From positions 62,001 through 126,000 of the forward strand of contig NZ_FZPD01000001.1 of NCBI RefSeq assembly GCF_900188325.1: DNA of 64,000 nucleotides, read 5' to 3'. The translations under genes were made by a program, and so were the position numbers. How positions within the stretch are numbered: position 1 is the stretch's first letter; every line of letters starts with the position of its first letter. Shown here in pieces: positions 9,458-18,459 of this stretch. The notes under the pieces were generated by a model. The model ran no database searches. It saw only the letters and a list, made by a program, of their open reading frames with translations, and was not told the DNA's origin. The DNA comes from Ekhidna lutea. Its GTDB lineage: Bacteria; Bacteroidota; Bacteroidia; Cytophagales; Cyclobacteriaceae.

Positions 9458-9793
9458 ATGGGAAAACATCAACTAGGTGAATTCGAAGAGGTGGTGATGC
9501 TCACAGTAGCAATCCTTACAGATGAAGCGTATGGGTTTGCCATCATCGAAGAGATGGAAAAGCGACTCAATCGAAAAGTGAGTATTGGAGCTTTACAAAC
9601 TGTGCTTCGAAGATTAGAAAAGAAAGGCTATCTGTCCTCAGAGATGGGTGAAGCTACTGCTGTTCGTGGAGGTAAGCGAAAACGATTCTTTCACCTTACA
9701 TCGGCAGGGAAAAACGTTCTTCAGGAAACAAAAGAACAGCGCCTTGGACTATGGAATGCTGTTCCTGAATTTGTCGTGAAGTTCAGCTATTAA
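9458..9793 (+). CDS. PadR-family transcriptional regulator (locus 1)
   Basis: A 111-residue winged-helix protein: LGEFEEVVMLTVAIL (helix 1), YGFAIIEEMEKRLN, then the recognition helix region VSIGALQTVLRRLEKKGYL and the wing with GGKRKRFFHLT, ending in a short C-terminal helix. This is the small PadR subfamily, which dimerises and represses neighbouring transporter genes, often relieved by a ligand. Its stop codon shares one base with the start of the permease (TAATG), so the two are translationally coupled. A pair of direct repeats upstream is the likely operator. The ligand is unknown. Confidence 0.88.
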   Translation: MGKHQLGEFEEVVMLTVAILTDEAYGFAIIEEMEKRLNRKVSIGALQTVLRRLEKKGYLSSEMGEATAVRGGKRKRFFHLTSAGKNVLQETKEQRLGLWNAVPEFVVKFSY

Positions 9794-12435
9794 TGAACAA
9801 ACCAAACCAGATATCGCCACCGAGATGGTCGCTCAAATTCTTCCGCTGGTTCTGCCATCCGGACTATGCGGAAGACATTGAAGGGGATCTCTTCGAACGA
9901 TTTGAAAAAAGGACTATTGAAAATAGAGCAGCTAAATGGCTGTTCACGCTGGATGTGCTAAAACTATTTCGGCCCGGCATTATAAAGCCAATCACAGGCA
10001 GTCAAAAACTAAATAACTACGACATGTTTAAAAATTATTTCAAAATAGGTCTTCGAAACATTCGCAGGCATAAAACATTCTCATCCCTCAATATCGCAGG
10101 GTTGAGCGTTGGGATCGCGAGCTGTATTCTGATTCTCATTTACGTGAACAATGAGCTATCCTACGATACCTATAACAGCAATTACGAAACTACCTACCGG
10201 GTGATTCACTATTACGGACAGCAAGGTGAAGCACCTGATTACACATCTCTTCCTACGAATGAATACCAGGTATGGGGAAATGCACCGGTGGCACCTGCGA
10301 TGCAGCAATTTTTTCCTGAAATAGACAAGGTCTTTCGTTTTACCAGTGATGCGTCGTGGCTTTTTTCCTACAATTCGATTACCTATTCAGAATCAGACGT
10401 TCTTTTTGCAGACTCCACCGCATTTGACATCTTCGACTGGAAAGTAATAGCAGGAAATCCTAAAACTGCCCTTGAGAGGCCAAATACGGTGGTCTTAACT
10501 CCGAGATTAGCCGAGAAATACTTTGGAAGCGAAAACCCCATGGGTAAGTCCATTATCATGGATAATCAAGATCCTTTCGAAGTAACTGGTGTTGTAGAAG
10601 TGCCCACTAATTCCCATTTCTCTTTCAATGGACTGATCTCTATGAGCACCTTTCGAAATTCACGTCCGCAAATATTCGATTCATGGGGTTATGTGGATTT
10701 TTACACCTACTTCACGCTAAAGCCAGGTACAAGTATTGAGCAGGTTCAGGAAAAAGTGCCCGAATTTTTGGAGGCCAACTTCCCTAACGATTTTAACTAT
10801 CATATAAAATTTGAACCTCTTTCAGATGCGTATCTTCACTCGGAAGCAGGAAGACAGCCTGGCCCTGTTGGGAGCATGGGGAGCATTTATATCTTTACTT
10901 CTGTCGCTCTGTTCATCTTACTAATTGCCTGTATCAACTTCATGAACCTTTCTACCGCCCAATCAGTAGAGCGAGCAAAAGAAGTAGCGATTCGAAAAAC
11001 AATTGGCTCTCATCGTGAGGCATTGATATATCAATTTTTGGTGGAGGCCATTCTTGTAACCTTTATAGCTTCAATACTTGCCGCTGTATTCGTCATTTTT
11101 GGTCATTCACTGCTCGAAACCATTTCCGGAAAAACATTGCCGATCGATTGGCTTTTTACACCTCAAAATGCGCTACTCGCTTTGGGGGGAATATTATTCA
11201 TAGGAATAGCGGCCGGGAGTTACCCTGCATTTGCATTATCGACTTTTAAGCCAGTCACAGTGCTTAAAGGCTCCTTTAAAACATCGTCCAAAGGCATCTG
11301 GCTCAGGAAATCTTTAGTGATTCTTCAGTTTTCCCTATCCATCATTTTGCTTGCAGGAGCTGCAGTTGTTTCATCGCAACTCGATTATCTTCAGAAGTAT
11401 GATCTGGGCTTTGACTCAGAACAAATGCTGGCTGTTGACTTTGGGTATGATGACCTGGTTCAACAAAAACGTGAGTTCATTAAGCAAGAATTTTTGAAAC
11501 ATAAAGACGTAGAAATAGTCTCTGTTTCACGAGCAGTGCCTGGTGATTTTTTTCCAAATGCAGGAACAGGAGTTGCCGATCCCGTTTCAGGAGAAATTGT
11601 TTATAAAGGTCCTGCTATCTATGAAGTTGACGAAGATTTTATCCCTGCCTATAAAATGAATATGGTAGCGGGGAGAAATTTTTCAGACGATTTTCCTTTG
11701 GACTCTGCGAATGCCTTAATTCTAAATGAATCTGCTGCCAGGCTATTTGGCTATCCAAACCCTGCCGACATCATCGGGAAGTCTTTCCGCCAATGGGGAC
11801 GCGAAGGAAAAGTGGTTGGGGTAGTGGAAGACTTCAACTATGTGTCTTTGCATGAAGATGTAGAGCCTCTATCACTCCGTTTTGGTACCCGTTTTAATGT
11901 TTCAACCATTTCAGTTAAACTAAAAAGTGATGACTTTTCGAAAACGATCGCTGAGCTTGAAAACATCTGGCAGGGAATCGTTCCACATCGTCCGTTCGAT
12001 ACACGTTTTGTGGATCAAAACTTTAATGCGCAGTATGAATCTGATGAACGCTTTGGAATGATATTCACCACATTTTCAGGGCTAGCAATCTTTGTTGCAT
12101 GTTTGGGTTTATTTGGATTAACTATCTATAGCACCAGCCAACGAAATAAAGAAATAGGTGTGCGAAAAGTGATGGGAGCATCCATCACGCAAATAATTGC
12201 CCTTCTTTCCAGGGACTTCCTTACGCTTTTCATCATTGCCCTTGCTATCTCTGTACCACTTTCCTGGTATGTGATGAACAGCTGGCTTGATGGGTTCGCG
12301 TATCGCATTTCATTAGGTGTTGAGGTCTATGCTGTATCCGCTTTGATCACTTTGCTGGTGGCATTCATTACCATGAGTTTTAAAACAGTAAATGCCGCAC
12401 TCTCAAACCCCATTGAATCATTGAGAGATGAATAA
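9793..12435 (+). CDS. FtsX/MacB-like permease with N-terminal permease prefix domain 2 (P1)
   Basis: An 880-residue inner-membrane protein. Residues ~10-65 form the cytoplasmic prefix domain (FFRWFCHPDY, EGDLFERFEKR), ending before a conserved internal Met78. TM1 is at ~97-117, followed by a MacB-type periplasmic domain, three TM segments within the first FtsX domain (LLIACINFMNLSTAQS, RAKEVAIRKTIGS), TM5 near 515, a second periplasmic domain and a second FtsX domain (FVACLGLFGLT, RNKEIGVRKVMGAS), ending NPIESLRDE. The family works with an ABC ATPase to move or transduce force on envelope substrates, but no ATPase gene is nearby. It is coupled to the PadR gene by a 1-nt overlap. Confidence 0.9.
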   Translation: MNKPNQISPPRWSLKFFRWFCHPDYAEDIEGDLFERFEKRTIENRAAKWLFTLDVLKLFRPGIIKPITGSQKLNNYDMFKNYFKIGLRNIRRHKTFSSLNIAGLSVGIASCILILIYVNNELSYDTYNSNYETTYRVIHYYGQQGEAPDYTSLPTNEYQVWGNAPVAPAMQQFFPEIDKVFRFTSDASWLFSYNSITYSESDVLFADSTAFDIFDWKVIAGNPKTALERPNTVVLTPRLAEKYFGSENPMGKSIIMDNQDPFEVTGVVEVPTNSHFSFNGLISMSTFRNSRPQIFDSWGYVDFYTYFTLKPGTSIEQVQEKVPEFLEANFPNDFNYHIKFEPLSDAYLHSEAGRQPGPVGSMGSIYIFTSVALFILLIACINFMNLSTAQSVERAKEVAIRKTIGSHREALIYQFLVEAILVTFIASILAAVFVIFGHSLLETISGKTLPIDWLFTPQNALLALGGILFIGIAAGSYPAFALSTFKPVTVLKGSFKTSSKGIWLRKSLVILQFSLSIILLAGAAVVSSQLDYLQKYDLGFDSEQMLAVDFGYDDLVQQKREFIKQEFLKHKDVEIVSVSRAVPGDFFPNAGTGVADPVSGEIVYKGPAIYEVDEDFIPAYKMNMVAGRNFSDDFPLDSANALILNESAARLFGYPNPADIIGKSFRQWGREGKVVGVVEDFNYVSLHEDVEPLSLRFGTRFNVSTISVKLKSDDFSKTIAELENIWQGIVPHRPFDTRFVDQNFNAQYESDERFGMIFTTFSGLAIFVACLGLFGLTIYSTSQRNKEIGVRKVMGASITQIIALLSRDFLTLFIIALAISVPLSWYVMNSWLDGFAYRISLGVEVYAVSALITLLVAFITMSFKTVNAALSNPIESLRDE

Positions 12436-12440
12436 ACTGT

Positions 12441-12475
12441 AAATCCTGACAGGTTTCAAAAACCTGTCAGGATTT
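12441..12475. repeat. Perfect 16-bp-arm palindrome, loop CAA
   Basis: AAATCCTGACAGGTTT is followed by CAA and its exact complement. It fills the 51-bp gap between permeases P1 and P2. It lacks a long T tract, so it is more likely an intergenic repeat (which may also attenuate or protect mRNA) than a plain terminator. Confidence 0.8.
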
Positions 12476-12486
12476 AAAAGAAAGTT

Positions 12487-15063
12487 ATGAAACAACCCCC
12501 AAAATATCCCCTCCATTTCTTCCGTTGGTTCTGCCATCCGGACTATGTGGAAGATATTGAAGGTGATCTTTTGGAGCGATTTGAAAAAAGGACGAATGAA
12601 AACCGATCAGCCAGATGGCTGTTCGCACTCGATGTGCTCAGGCTTTTCAGGCCGGGGATCATCCAAAATTTTGAAGGAACAAAAAAACTCAACTATTACG
12701 GCATGTTTAAGCACAACCTACTTATTTCTCTACGTGGTTTCAAGCGACACAAAGCAGTCTTTGGTATCAATTTAATTGGTCTTATCACCAGTCTCACATG
12801 TGTGCTTTTCAGCGTGCTCTGGATAAACGATGAACTGCAAAAGGACCGGTTTCATGCAGAATCTGATAAACTATTTCAAGTCCATTCCAAATTCACTAAC
12901 GTAAGCGGCATAACCGTTTCCAGAGGTGTAACTGGACTCATAGAACCAGAAATTGAAACTCAGATTCCACAGGCTGTTGCTTCCGCAGTATCCACGGATG
13001 TGCATGAATATACTTTGAGTATTAATAAAAAAGGGTTTAGGGTGAAAGGTCGATTTGCCGATTTCGACTATCTAAAACTCTTAGATTATCCACTTTTGAG
13101 TGGTGATGCAACCGCATTGAACGAACCCACAAATATTTTGATCACCAAATCTCTGGCTATGAAAATGTTCGGAAAAGAAGATGTAGTCGGAGAAACCTTA
13201 GACTGGCATTTCTGGAGCAGAGAAAACACATTCCAAATTGCCGGCATACTAGAAGACGTTACCTCGGCCACCTCTGAACCATTCGAGTTCATCCTTCCAT
13301 GGACCTTTTATCATGATGAACTCATTAACTATAAAGGGTGGGGAAATTTCTATGGAAGAGTTTTGGTAAAACTTGACGACCTCTCGCAGAAAAGTCTGGT
13401 GGAGGAAAAACTGAACGAAATCTTTCAGGCCAATCAATCCAATGAAAACGTAGAACTGTTTCTGACGGGTTATTCAGACAGGTACCTCTATGGAAAGTAC
13501 GAGAATGGCGAGCAAGTGGGAGGAAGGATTGAGTATGTAAAGCTAACGAGCATTGTGGCCGCATTCATTTTGTTAATCGCCTGTATAAATTTCGTGAATT
13601 TATCTACCGCATTTGCATCGCTTAAGGCAAAAGAAATAGGAGTGAAAAAATCTTTCGGTGCGTCCAAAAGAAACCTTGCTTTCCAGTTTTTCTTTGAGTC
13701 ACTCCTACTTTCGTTCCTTGCCACCCTTGCTGCGATACTATTTGTTGTTGCTCTTATGGAACCTTTCAATCAATTGACCGGCAAGCAGCTATCGCTTCTT
13801 CCACAACCTATGATGATCGTCTATTTCTTACTGTTTATTCCAATAATTGGAATAATTGCAGGTCTTTACCCGGCCATTCATTTATCCAGACTGAAGGTTA
13901 TTACGGCCCTTAAATCTAAGGTACTCGGAAGCCAAAATCATAAAGCATGGGGCAGACAGACATTGGTTTTGATTCAATTTTCTCTTTCCATACTGCTAAT
14001 CGTTGGAACATTAATAGTGAGCAAGCAAATGGATTATGCCTTAAACAAAAACCTGGGGTATGACAGAGATAACCTCCTCTATTTTTTAAGAGAAGGGCAG
14101 CTGTTTGAAAATGGTCAGGCTTTCATTTCGGAGCTCGAAAGCATCCCCGGTGTACAGCAGGTTTCTGAAACCGGATTTTCAGTGAGCCCAAACATGCAAA
14201 ACCGAACCGGCGGATTAGACTGGGTTGGCAAAGGTGAAGATCAACAGGTCAATGTTTGGGAAAATAATGGAGACGCTCATTCCGTAGATATTCTCGGTTT
14301 GGAATTGGTAGCAGGAAGAACCTTCCAGGAAGTACTAAACAACGAAAAAGAAAGTGTCATTTTCAACGAAACCGCTATTCGAATGATGGGTATAGAAAAC
14401 CCCATTGGCAAAACGGTTGAGCACTACACAGGTAAAAAAGAAATCATTGGTATTGTAAAGGATTTTACAACAGAATCCCTCCACAATCCGATGGAACCAG
14501 CCATGTTTTTCTATCGACCGGAAAGAGCGCACTATATCATGGTCAAAATGGAAAATGGAAAGGAATTTGAAACAATTGAGAAATTGGAAACGCTATATAA
14601 AGAGTTCAATCCTAGTTATCCTTTTGAGCCTAAGTTTGTCGATCAGGATTATCAGGCCATGTATGATTCTGAAATGCGAATGGCCAATTTGTCCCACATC
14701 TTTTCAGGATTAGCGATTTTGATTTCATGCCTGGGTTTATTCGGACTTACCATTTTTCAAGTACAACGAAAAGTCAAAGAAATTGGAATCAAAAAAGTAC
14801 TAGGATGCGATAGATGGAAACTCGCACTTTCAATGACGTATAATTTCACAAAAGCTGTATTCCTGGCAATCATAATTACTATACCTATTAGCTACCTCTT
14901 CGGACTAAGGTGGTTAGAAAACTACGCTGAAAGTGTTCAACTTTCCATGTCGACTTTTGCCATAGCAGCTGGTGTAGCACTATTGATTGCGTGGATTACT
15001 GTTGGTTCGCAAACTATAAAGGCAGCAAATGCCAATCCTGTAGATTCTCTCAAGGATGAGTAA
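12487..15063 (+). CDS. FtsX/MacB-like permease with permease prefix domain 2 (P2)
   Basis: This 858-residue permease is second in the locus-1 operon and has no PadR of its own. The prefix domain (FFRWFCHPDYVEDIEGDL) spans residues ~8-62, and the internal Met73 begins the permease body. Topology matches P1: TM1 at ~90-110, a periplasmic domain, three TMs (LLIACINFVNLSTAFAS, KEIGVKKSFGAS), TM5 near 495, a second periplasmic domain and three C-terminal TMs (SCLGLFGLTIFQVQRKVKEIGIKKVLG), ending NPVDSLKDE. The prefix is about 86% identical to that of P1 over 49 residues, whereas the bodies look only distantly related. It is probably co-transcribed with P1 through the palindrome. Confidence 0.88.
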   Translation: MKQPPKYPLHFFRWFCHPDYVEDIEGDLLERFEKRTNENRSARWLFALDVLRLFRPGIIQNFEGTKKLNYYGMFKHNLLISLRGFKRHKAVFGINLIGLITSLTCVLFSVLWINDELQKDRFHAESDKLFQVHSKFTNVSGITVSRGVTGLIEPEIETQIPQAVASAVSTDVHEYTLSINKKGFRVKGRFADFDYLKLLDYPLLSGDATALNEPTNILITKSLAMKMFGKEDVVGETLDWHFWSRENTFQIAGILEDVTSATSEPFEFILPWTFYHDELINYKGWGNFYGRVLVKLDDLSQKSLVEEKLNEIFQANQSNENVELFLTGYSDRYLYGKYENGEQVGGRIEYVKLTSIVAAFILLIACINFVNLSTAFASLKAKEIGVKKSFGASKRNLAFQFFFESLLLSFLATLAAILFVVALMEPFNQLTGKQLSLLPQPMMIVYFLLFIPIIGIIAGLYPAIHLSRLKVITALKSKVLGSQNHKAWGRQTLVLIQFSLSILLIVGTLIVSKQMDYALNKNLGYDRDNLLYFLREGQLFENGQAFISELESIPGVQQVSETGFSVSPNMQNRTGGLDWVGKGEDQQVNVWENNGDAHSVDILGLELVAGRTFQEVLNNEKESVIFNETAIRMMGIENPIGKTVEHYTGKKEIIGIVKDFTTESLHNPMEPAMFFYRPERAHYIMVKMENGKEFETIEKLETLYKEFNPSYPFEPKFVDQDYQAMYDSEMRMANLSHIFSGLAILISCLGLFGLTIFQVQRKVKEIGIKKVLGCDRWKLALSMTYNFTKAVFLAIIITIPISYLFGLRWLENYAESVQLSMSTFAIAAGVALLIAWITVGSQTIKAANANPVDSLKDE

Positions 15064-15087
15064 GGCTCTGCCACACCTAGGTATCAA

Positions 15088-15116
15088 CTTTCGGAAAGTT
15101 TGAAACTTTCCGAAAG
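15088..15116. repeat. Perfect palindrome, CTTTCGGAAAGTT arms, loop TGA
   Basis: Arms of 13-14 bp with a 1-3 nt centre lie 25 bp downstream of the P2 stop. This is the same architecture as the palindromes at 12441, 34053, 40008 and 47520 but with a different sequence. It may end the P1-P2 transcript. Confidence 0.75.
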
Positions 15117-15160
15117 CTAAAAGACAAATTCTCGACACAGACTTCTTCCAAAAATAATTT

Positions 15161-15220
15161 TACTACAATTAGGAATTTATAACCAAAATTCTCTTTCTTC
15201 GTAAATACTACAATTAGGAA
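15161..15220 (+). promoter_or_regulatory. Direct-repeat pair, putative PadR operator (locus 2)
   Basis: TACTACAATTAGGAA occurs twice without mismatch (15161-15175 and 15206-15220), 45 bp apart, the second copy ending 14 bp before the PadR start codon. The position and the ACTACA core match the pair at locus 1. Confidence 0.6.
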
Positions 15221-15234
15221 ATAATTAATTACGA

Positions 15235-15579
15235 ATGAAAAAGTTCCAACTAGGTGAATTCGAGGAGATCGTGATGCTCACGGTCGCTATTCTTTATGAC
15301 GATGCATATGGCGTATCTATCAAAAAAGAAATAGAAAATCGACTGAACCGCAGCGTAAGTGTCGGGGCTTTACAGTCAGCGTTGAAGCGACTGGAAGACA
15401 AAGATTATCTGGAATCGCTTGACAAGGATGCTACGCAAGAGCGTGCAGGTCGTCCCAAACGGTATTACAAGATTACTGCACTTGGCAAAGAAGCGATGCA
15501 GTATACCAAAGAAACTCGTAATTCACTTTGGGAGGCCATTCCGTCCGTCTCATTGGATGTGAAATTTGCAACACTATGA
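15235..15579 (+). CDS. PadR-family transcriptional regulator (locus 2)
   Basis: This 114-residue winged-helix protein is closely related to the first PadR: FQLGEFEEIVMLTVAIL, YGVSIKKEIENRLN, then SVGALQSALKRLEDKDYL and GRPKRYYKIT. It is a presumed repressor of the downstream permease and of itself. Unlike the other three PadR genes it does not overlap its permease; a 132-bp gap filled with two intergenic repeat elements separates them. An exact 15-bp direct repeat sits just upstream. Confidence 0.87.
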   Translation: MKKFQLGEFEEIVMLTVAILYDDAYGVSIKKEIENRLNRSVSVGALQSALKRLEDKDYLESLDKDATQERAGRPKRYYKITALGKEAMQYTKETRNSLWEAIPSVSLDVKFATL

Positions 15580-15601
15580 AGTGTGGAGCTTACATCAATT
15601 T

Positions 15602-15658
15602 GAATCAGCCCTCTACCCCAACCGAACGTCGGCCCGGCCTAAAGGGTAGGGCTGATTC
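15602..15658. repeat. Inverted repeat element, 11-bp arms
   Basis: GAATCAGCCCT (15602-15612) and its exact complement (15648-15658) enclose a G/C-rich 35-bp loop containing CCTAAAGGGT. It lies between PadR and P3, where the other loci have overlapping genes. Confidence 0.6.
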
Positions 15659-15672
15659 CAATCTTCTCAAAG

Positions 15673-15696
15673 TCCCCTTCAGGGGGTTGGGGGTGG
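15673..15696. repeat. G/C-stem intergenic repeat copy
   Basis: TCCCCTTCAGGGGG followed by TTGGGGGTGG is the same pattern as the copy next to polA at 54599 (stem, then a T/G-rich GGGGGTG tail). It ends 15 bp before the P3 start codon. Confidence 0.6.
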
Positions 15697-15711
15697 AAAA
15701 AAAGAAAGATC

Positions 15712-18438
15712 ATGCATAACCCACCAAAGCTTTTCCTCAAGTTCTTCCGATGGTACTGCCATCCACGATTGGCAAAACCAATCGAAGGGGATCTTATGGA
15801 GCTCTATGATGAGCGAGTAAAAGAACTGGGCAAGAAAAAAGCTGACTGGAAATTTATAAAGGACACACTTCTCCTTTTCAGGAGAGATATTATCAAACCC
15901 GCCGGTGGCGGACAAAGACTCAATAACTACGGCATGTTTAAATCAATGATAAAAATGGCATGGAGAAATGCCATCAGACAAAAACAATTCACTGTACTAA
16001 ATCTACTCGGGCTAACGATTGGAATAAGTACCTGCTTCATGATTGGACTATATATCCATGATGAGATGACCTTTGATGCCTTTCACGAAAAAGGAGATCG
16101 AATCTATCGTGTGAATCAACCATTTATATGGGGTGACTGGGACAGGATGATGGCCAGCACCGGCCCCAATCTAGCCACTGCATTGCGCGAGGATGCGCCT
16201 GCATTTGAAGAGGTGACGCGAATATTGTCCCTTGGGTCACTAACGGCAACCGCTGCTAATAACGGTAACCGATCAAATGCCTTCAAAGAAGATCGAATCT
16301 ATGCTGCAGAGGAAAATTTCTTTGATGTCTTTTCCTTCAAGCTCAAAGCAGGAGACACTAAATCAGCTTTCGATGACCCACAAAATATAATGATTACCGA
16401 AAAGACCATGAGACGGTATTTCGGCGAAGATGCCAGACCTGAGGAAACGATTGGAAAAAACATTGAGATCAAACAGTATGATAATTCATGGAAAGCCTTT
16501 TCTATCAATGGAATTCTGGAAAATGTTCCTACTCGATCTCACATTCAATATGATATGTTGGTTTCACTCAAGAGTGAATCTGAAATGATGCAGGCTCATG
16601 GATGGAAGTGGATCTGGACAGCATTTTCTACCTATGGTTTGGTCAAAGAAGGTACGAATGTGGCAGCCTTAGAAAGAGATATTCAGGCAATTCCGCCTAA
16701 ATGGGCTCCACCTACCACAGAACGTATTTTCAATCAAACATTCGAAGAGTTCACCGATGGAAATCCATGGAAGCTGGATCTTCAGCCATTGAGCGAAGTG
16801 TACATTGCCGGATCACCGAGAGGCCATTCTTTTGGCCCAACAGGAAATCCGCTTTTTATTAAAATATTTGGCGCAATAGGGCTTTTAGTGCTTGTCTTGT
16901 CAGCTATTAACTTCATGAACCTCTCAACTGCAAGAGCCACCAACAGATCCAAAGAAGTGGGCGTCAGGAAAGTGCTTGGGTCTGAAAGAAGTACCATCGT
17001 TAAACAGTTCATTTTAGAATCTGTGCTCTTTGTTCTTACAAGCACTGCGCTTGCTTTGATGGTTGTACAGCTCACATTGGGTACCTTCAACCACCTGGCA
17101 GAAAAGCAAATCGAAATCCTTCCGTTCTTTCAAAACCCAACATTCTACCTGATTGTCTTTGCATTCATTTTGACACTCGGTTTTATTGCCGGCAGCTATC
17201 CGGCACTCTATCTATCATCTTTTAAACCGATTGAATCGTTGAAAGGAAAAATCAAAACCGGCTTCAAAGGAAGAAGTATCAGAAACGGGTTGGTTGTTTT
17301 TCAATTCACCATTTCCATCGCACTGATCATCACCACATTTTTTGTTCAAAAGCAGCTTACCTATGCTTCAAATGTGGATATCGGATTCGCCAAAGAAAAC
17401 ATCCTTCAACTACACAATGTTGAAGAATTGGGGTTCGAAACTGAGGCCTTAAAAAACCGGCTGGCGGCAAACCCAAAATTCACTGTGGTTGGTAAATCAT
17501 TCGGCGTTCCGCCATTTGTGTATTCAAGTGATCGCTACAAGGCGGCCGGCCCGGAAACCCCTGTTGTTCAGCTAAACAACCTGCGGATTGATGAAGATTA
17601 CCTGGAGGTCTTAGGGCTGGAATTTCTCTCTGGCAGAAACTTTGATTCCAATCGAGAGAATGATAAGTATAGGGTGATATTGAATAGGGAAGCGGTCAAA
17701 AACCTTGGATGGAATGTAGAAAATGCCGTTGGAAAATCTGTCGCGCTTGCCTCAGGCGGTGAAGAAGAACATGAAGTGATCGGGGTGGCGGAAGATTTCA
17801 ACTTTAATAGTGTAAAACAAGAAATAGCTCCTTTGATTTTAATTCATCATTACAATGATATTGTCTGGGATTATGGCGCAGGACTATCTTTTTACTCTAT
17901 GCGACTAAACCAGGAGGCAATTACCTCAACAGACGACCTAAATCAACTGCTCATCTCACTTGAAGAAGAAATGAAGCAGATAGATCCTACGGTTCCTTTT
18001 GAGTACAGTTTTATGGATCAGGAGTTTGAAGCTACCTTCCGGTCAGAAAGGAAAATGGCAACTATACTCAATGTCTTTACCATCATGGCGATGATTATTG
18101 CCTGTCTTGGATTGTTTGGGCTGGCCGCATTTTCTGCTGAGCAGCGCACCAAAGAGTTGGGAATTAGAAAAGTCTTGGGGGCCAGTGTCTCGGAGCTTGC
18201 TGTTACCTTCTCAAAAGAATTCACCAGATTGGTTCTGATAGCCATCCTATTGGCGTGCCCTATTGCATGGTATTTTGTTAGTCAATGGCTCCAGGATTTT
18301 GCATATAGCACGCCTATGGAAGTTTGGGTATTCATAGCTGCAACTATAGCAGCTATGTTAATAGCGATCGTAACCATTAGTTTTCAGTCGTTGCGGTCAG
18401 CAAATCGAAATCCAGTGGAGACGCTTAAGGATGAGTAA
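15712..18438 (+). CDS. FtsX/MacB-like permease with permease prefix domain 2 (P3)
   Basis: This 908-residue permease has its prefix domain at residues ~4-62 (FFRWYCHPRLAKPIEGDLMELYDERVK), an internal Met75 in NNYGMFK, TM1 near 95-115 and a MacB-like periplasmic domain. Three TMs (LVLSAINFMNLSTARATNRSKEVGVRKVLG), TM5 near 525, a second periplasmic domain and three C-terminal TMs (IACLGLFGLAAFSAEQRTKELGIRKVLG) follow. It ends NPVETLKDE. It is the probable target of PadR locus 2. No ATPase is adjacent. It converges on the envelope gene cluster at 18460 with a 21-bp gap and no clear terminator. Confidence 0.88.
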   Translation: MHNPPKLFLKFFRWYCHPRLAKPIEGDLMELYDERVKELGKKKADWKFIKDTLLLFRRDIIKPAGGGQRLNNYGMFKSMIKMAWRNAIRQKQFTVLNLLGLTIGISTCFMIGLYIHDEMTFDAFHEKGDRIYRVNQPFIWGDWDRMMASTGPNLATALREDAPAFEEVTRILSLGSLTATAANNGNRSNAFKEDRIYAAEENFFDVFSFKLKAGDTKSAFDDPQNIMITEKTMRRYFGEDARPEETIGKNIEIKQYDNSWKAFSINGILENVPTRSHIQYDMLVSLKSESEMMQAHGWKWIWTAFSTYGLVKEGTNVAALERDIQAIPPKWAPPTTERIFNQTFEEFTDGNPWKLDLQPLSEVYIAGSPRGHSFGPTGNPLFIKIFGAIGLLVLVLSAINFMNLSTARATNRSKEVGVRKVLGSERSTIVKQFILESVLFVLTSTALALMVVQLTLGTFNHLAEKQIEILPFFQNPTFYLIVFAFILTLGFIAGSYPALYLSSFKPIESLKGKIKTGFKGRSIRNGLVVFQFTISIALIITTFFVQKQLTYASNVDIGFAKENILQLHNVEELGFETEALKNRLAANPKFTVVGKSFGVPPFVYSSDRYKAAGPETPVVQLNNLRIDEDYLEVLGLEFLSGRNFDSNRENDKYRVILNREAVKNLGWNVENAVGKSVALASGGEEEHEVIGVAEDFNFNSVKQEIAPLILIHHYNDIVWDYGAGLSFYSMRLNQEAITSTDDLNQLLISLEEEMKQIDPTVPFEYSFMDQEFEATFRSERKMATILNVFTIMAMIIACLGLFGLAAFSAEQRTKELGIRKVLGASVSELAVTFSKEFTRLVLIAILLACPIAWYFVSQWLQDFAYSTPMEVWVFIAATIAAMLIAIVTISFQSLRSANRNPVETLKDE

Positions 18439-18459
18439 ACGATTACCATTATTTCAATT

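Noticed and set aside
12441-12475. Palindrome after P1 as a classical rho-independent terminator
   Set aside because: It has a strong stem but no run of T on the coding strand, and P2 follows 12 bp later without a visible promoter, so read-through seems likely.
15528-15719. 63-codon ORF between PadR locus 2 and P3
   Set aside because: It starts inside PadR and is composed largely of intergenic repeat sequence; it does not align with the prefix domain.
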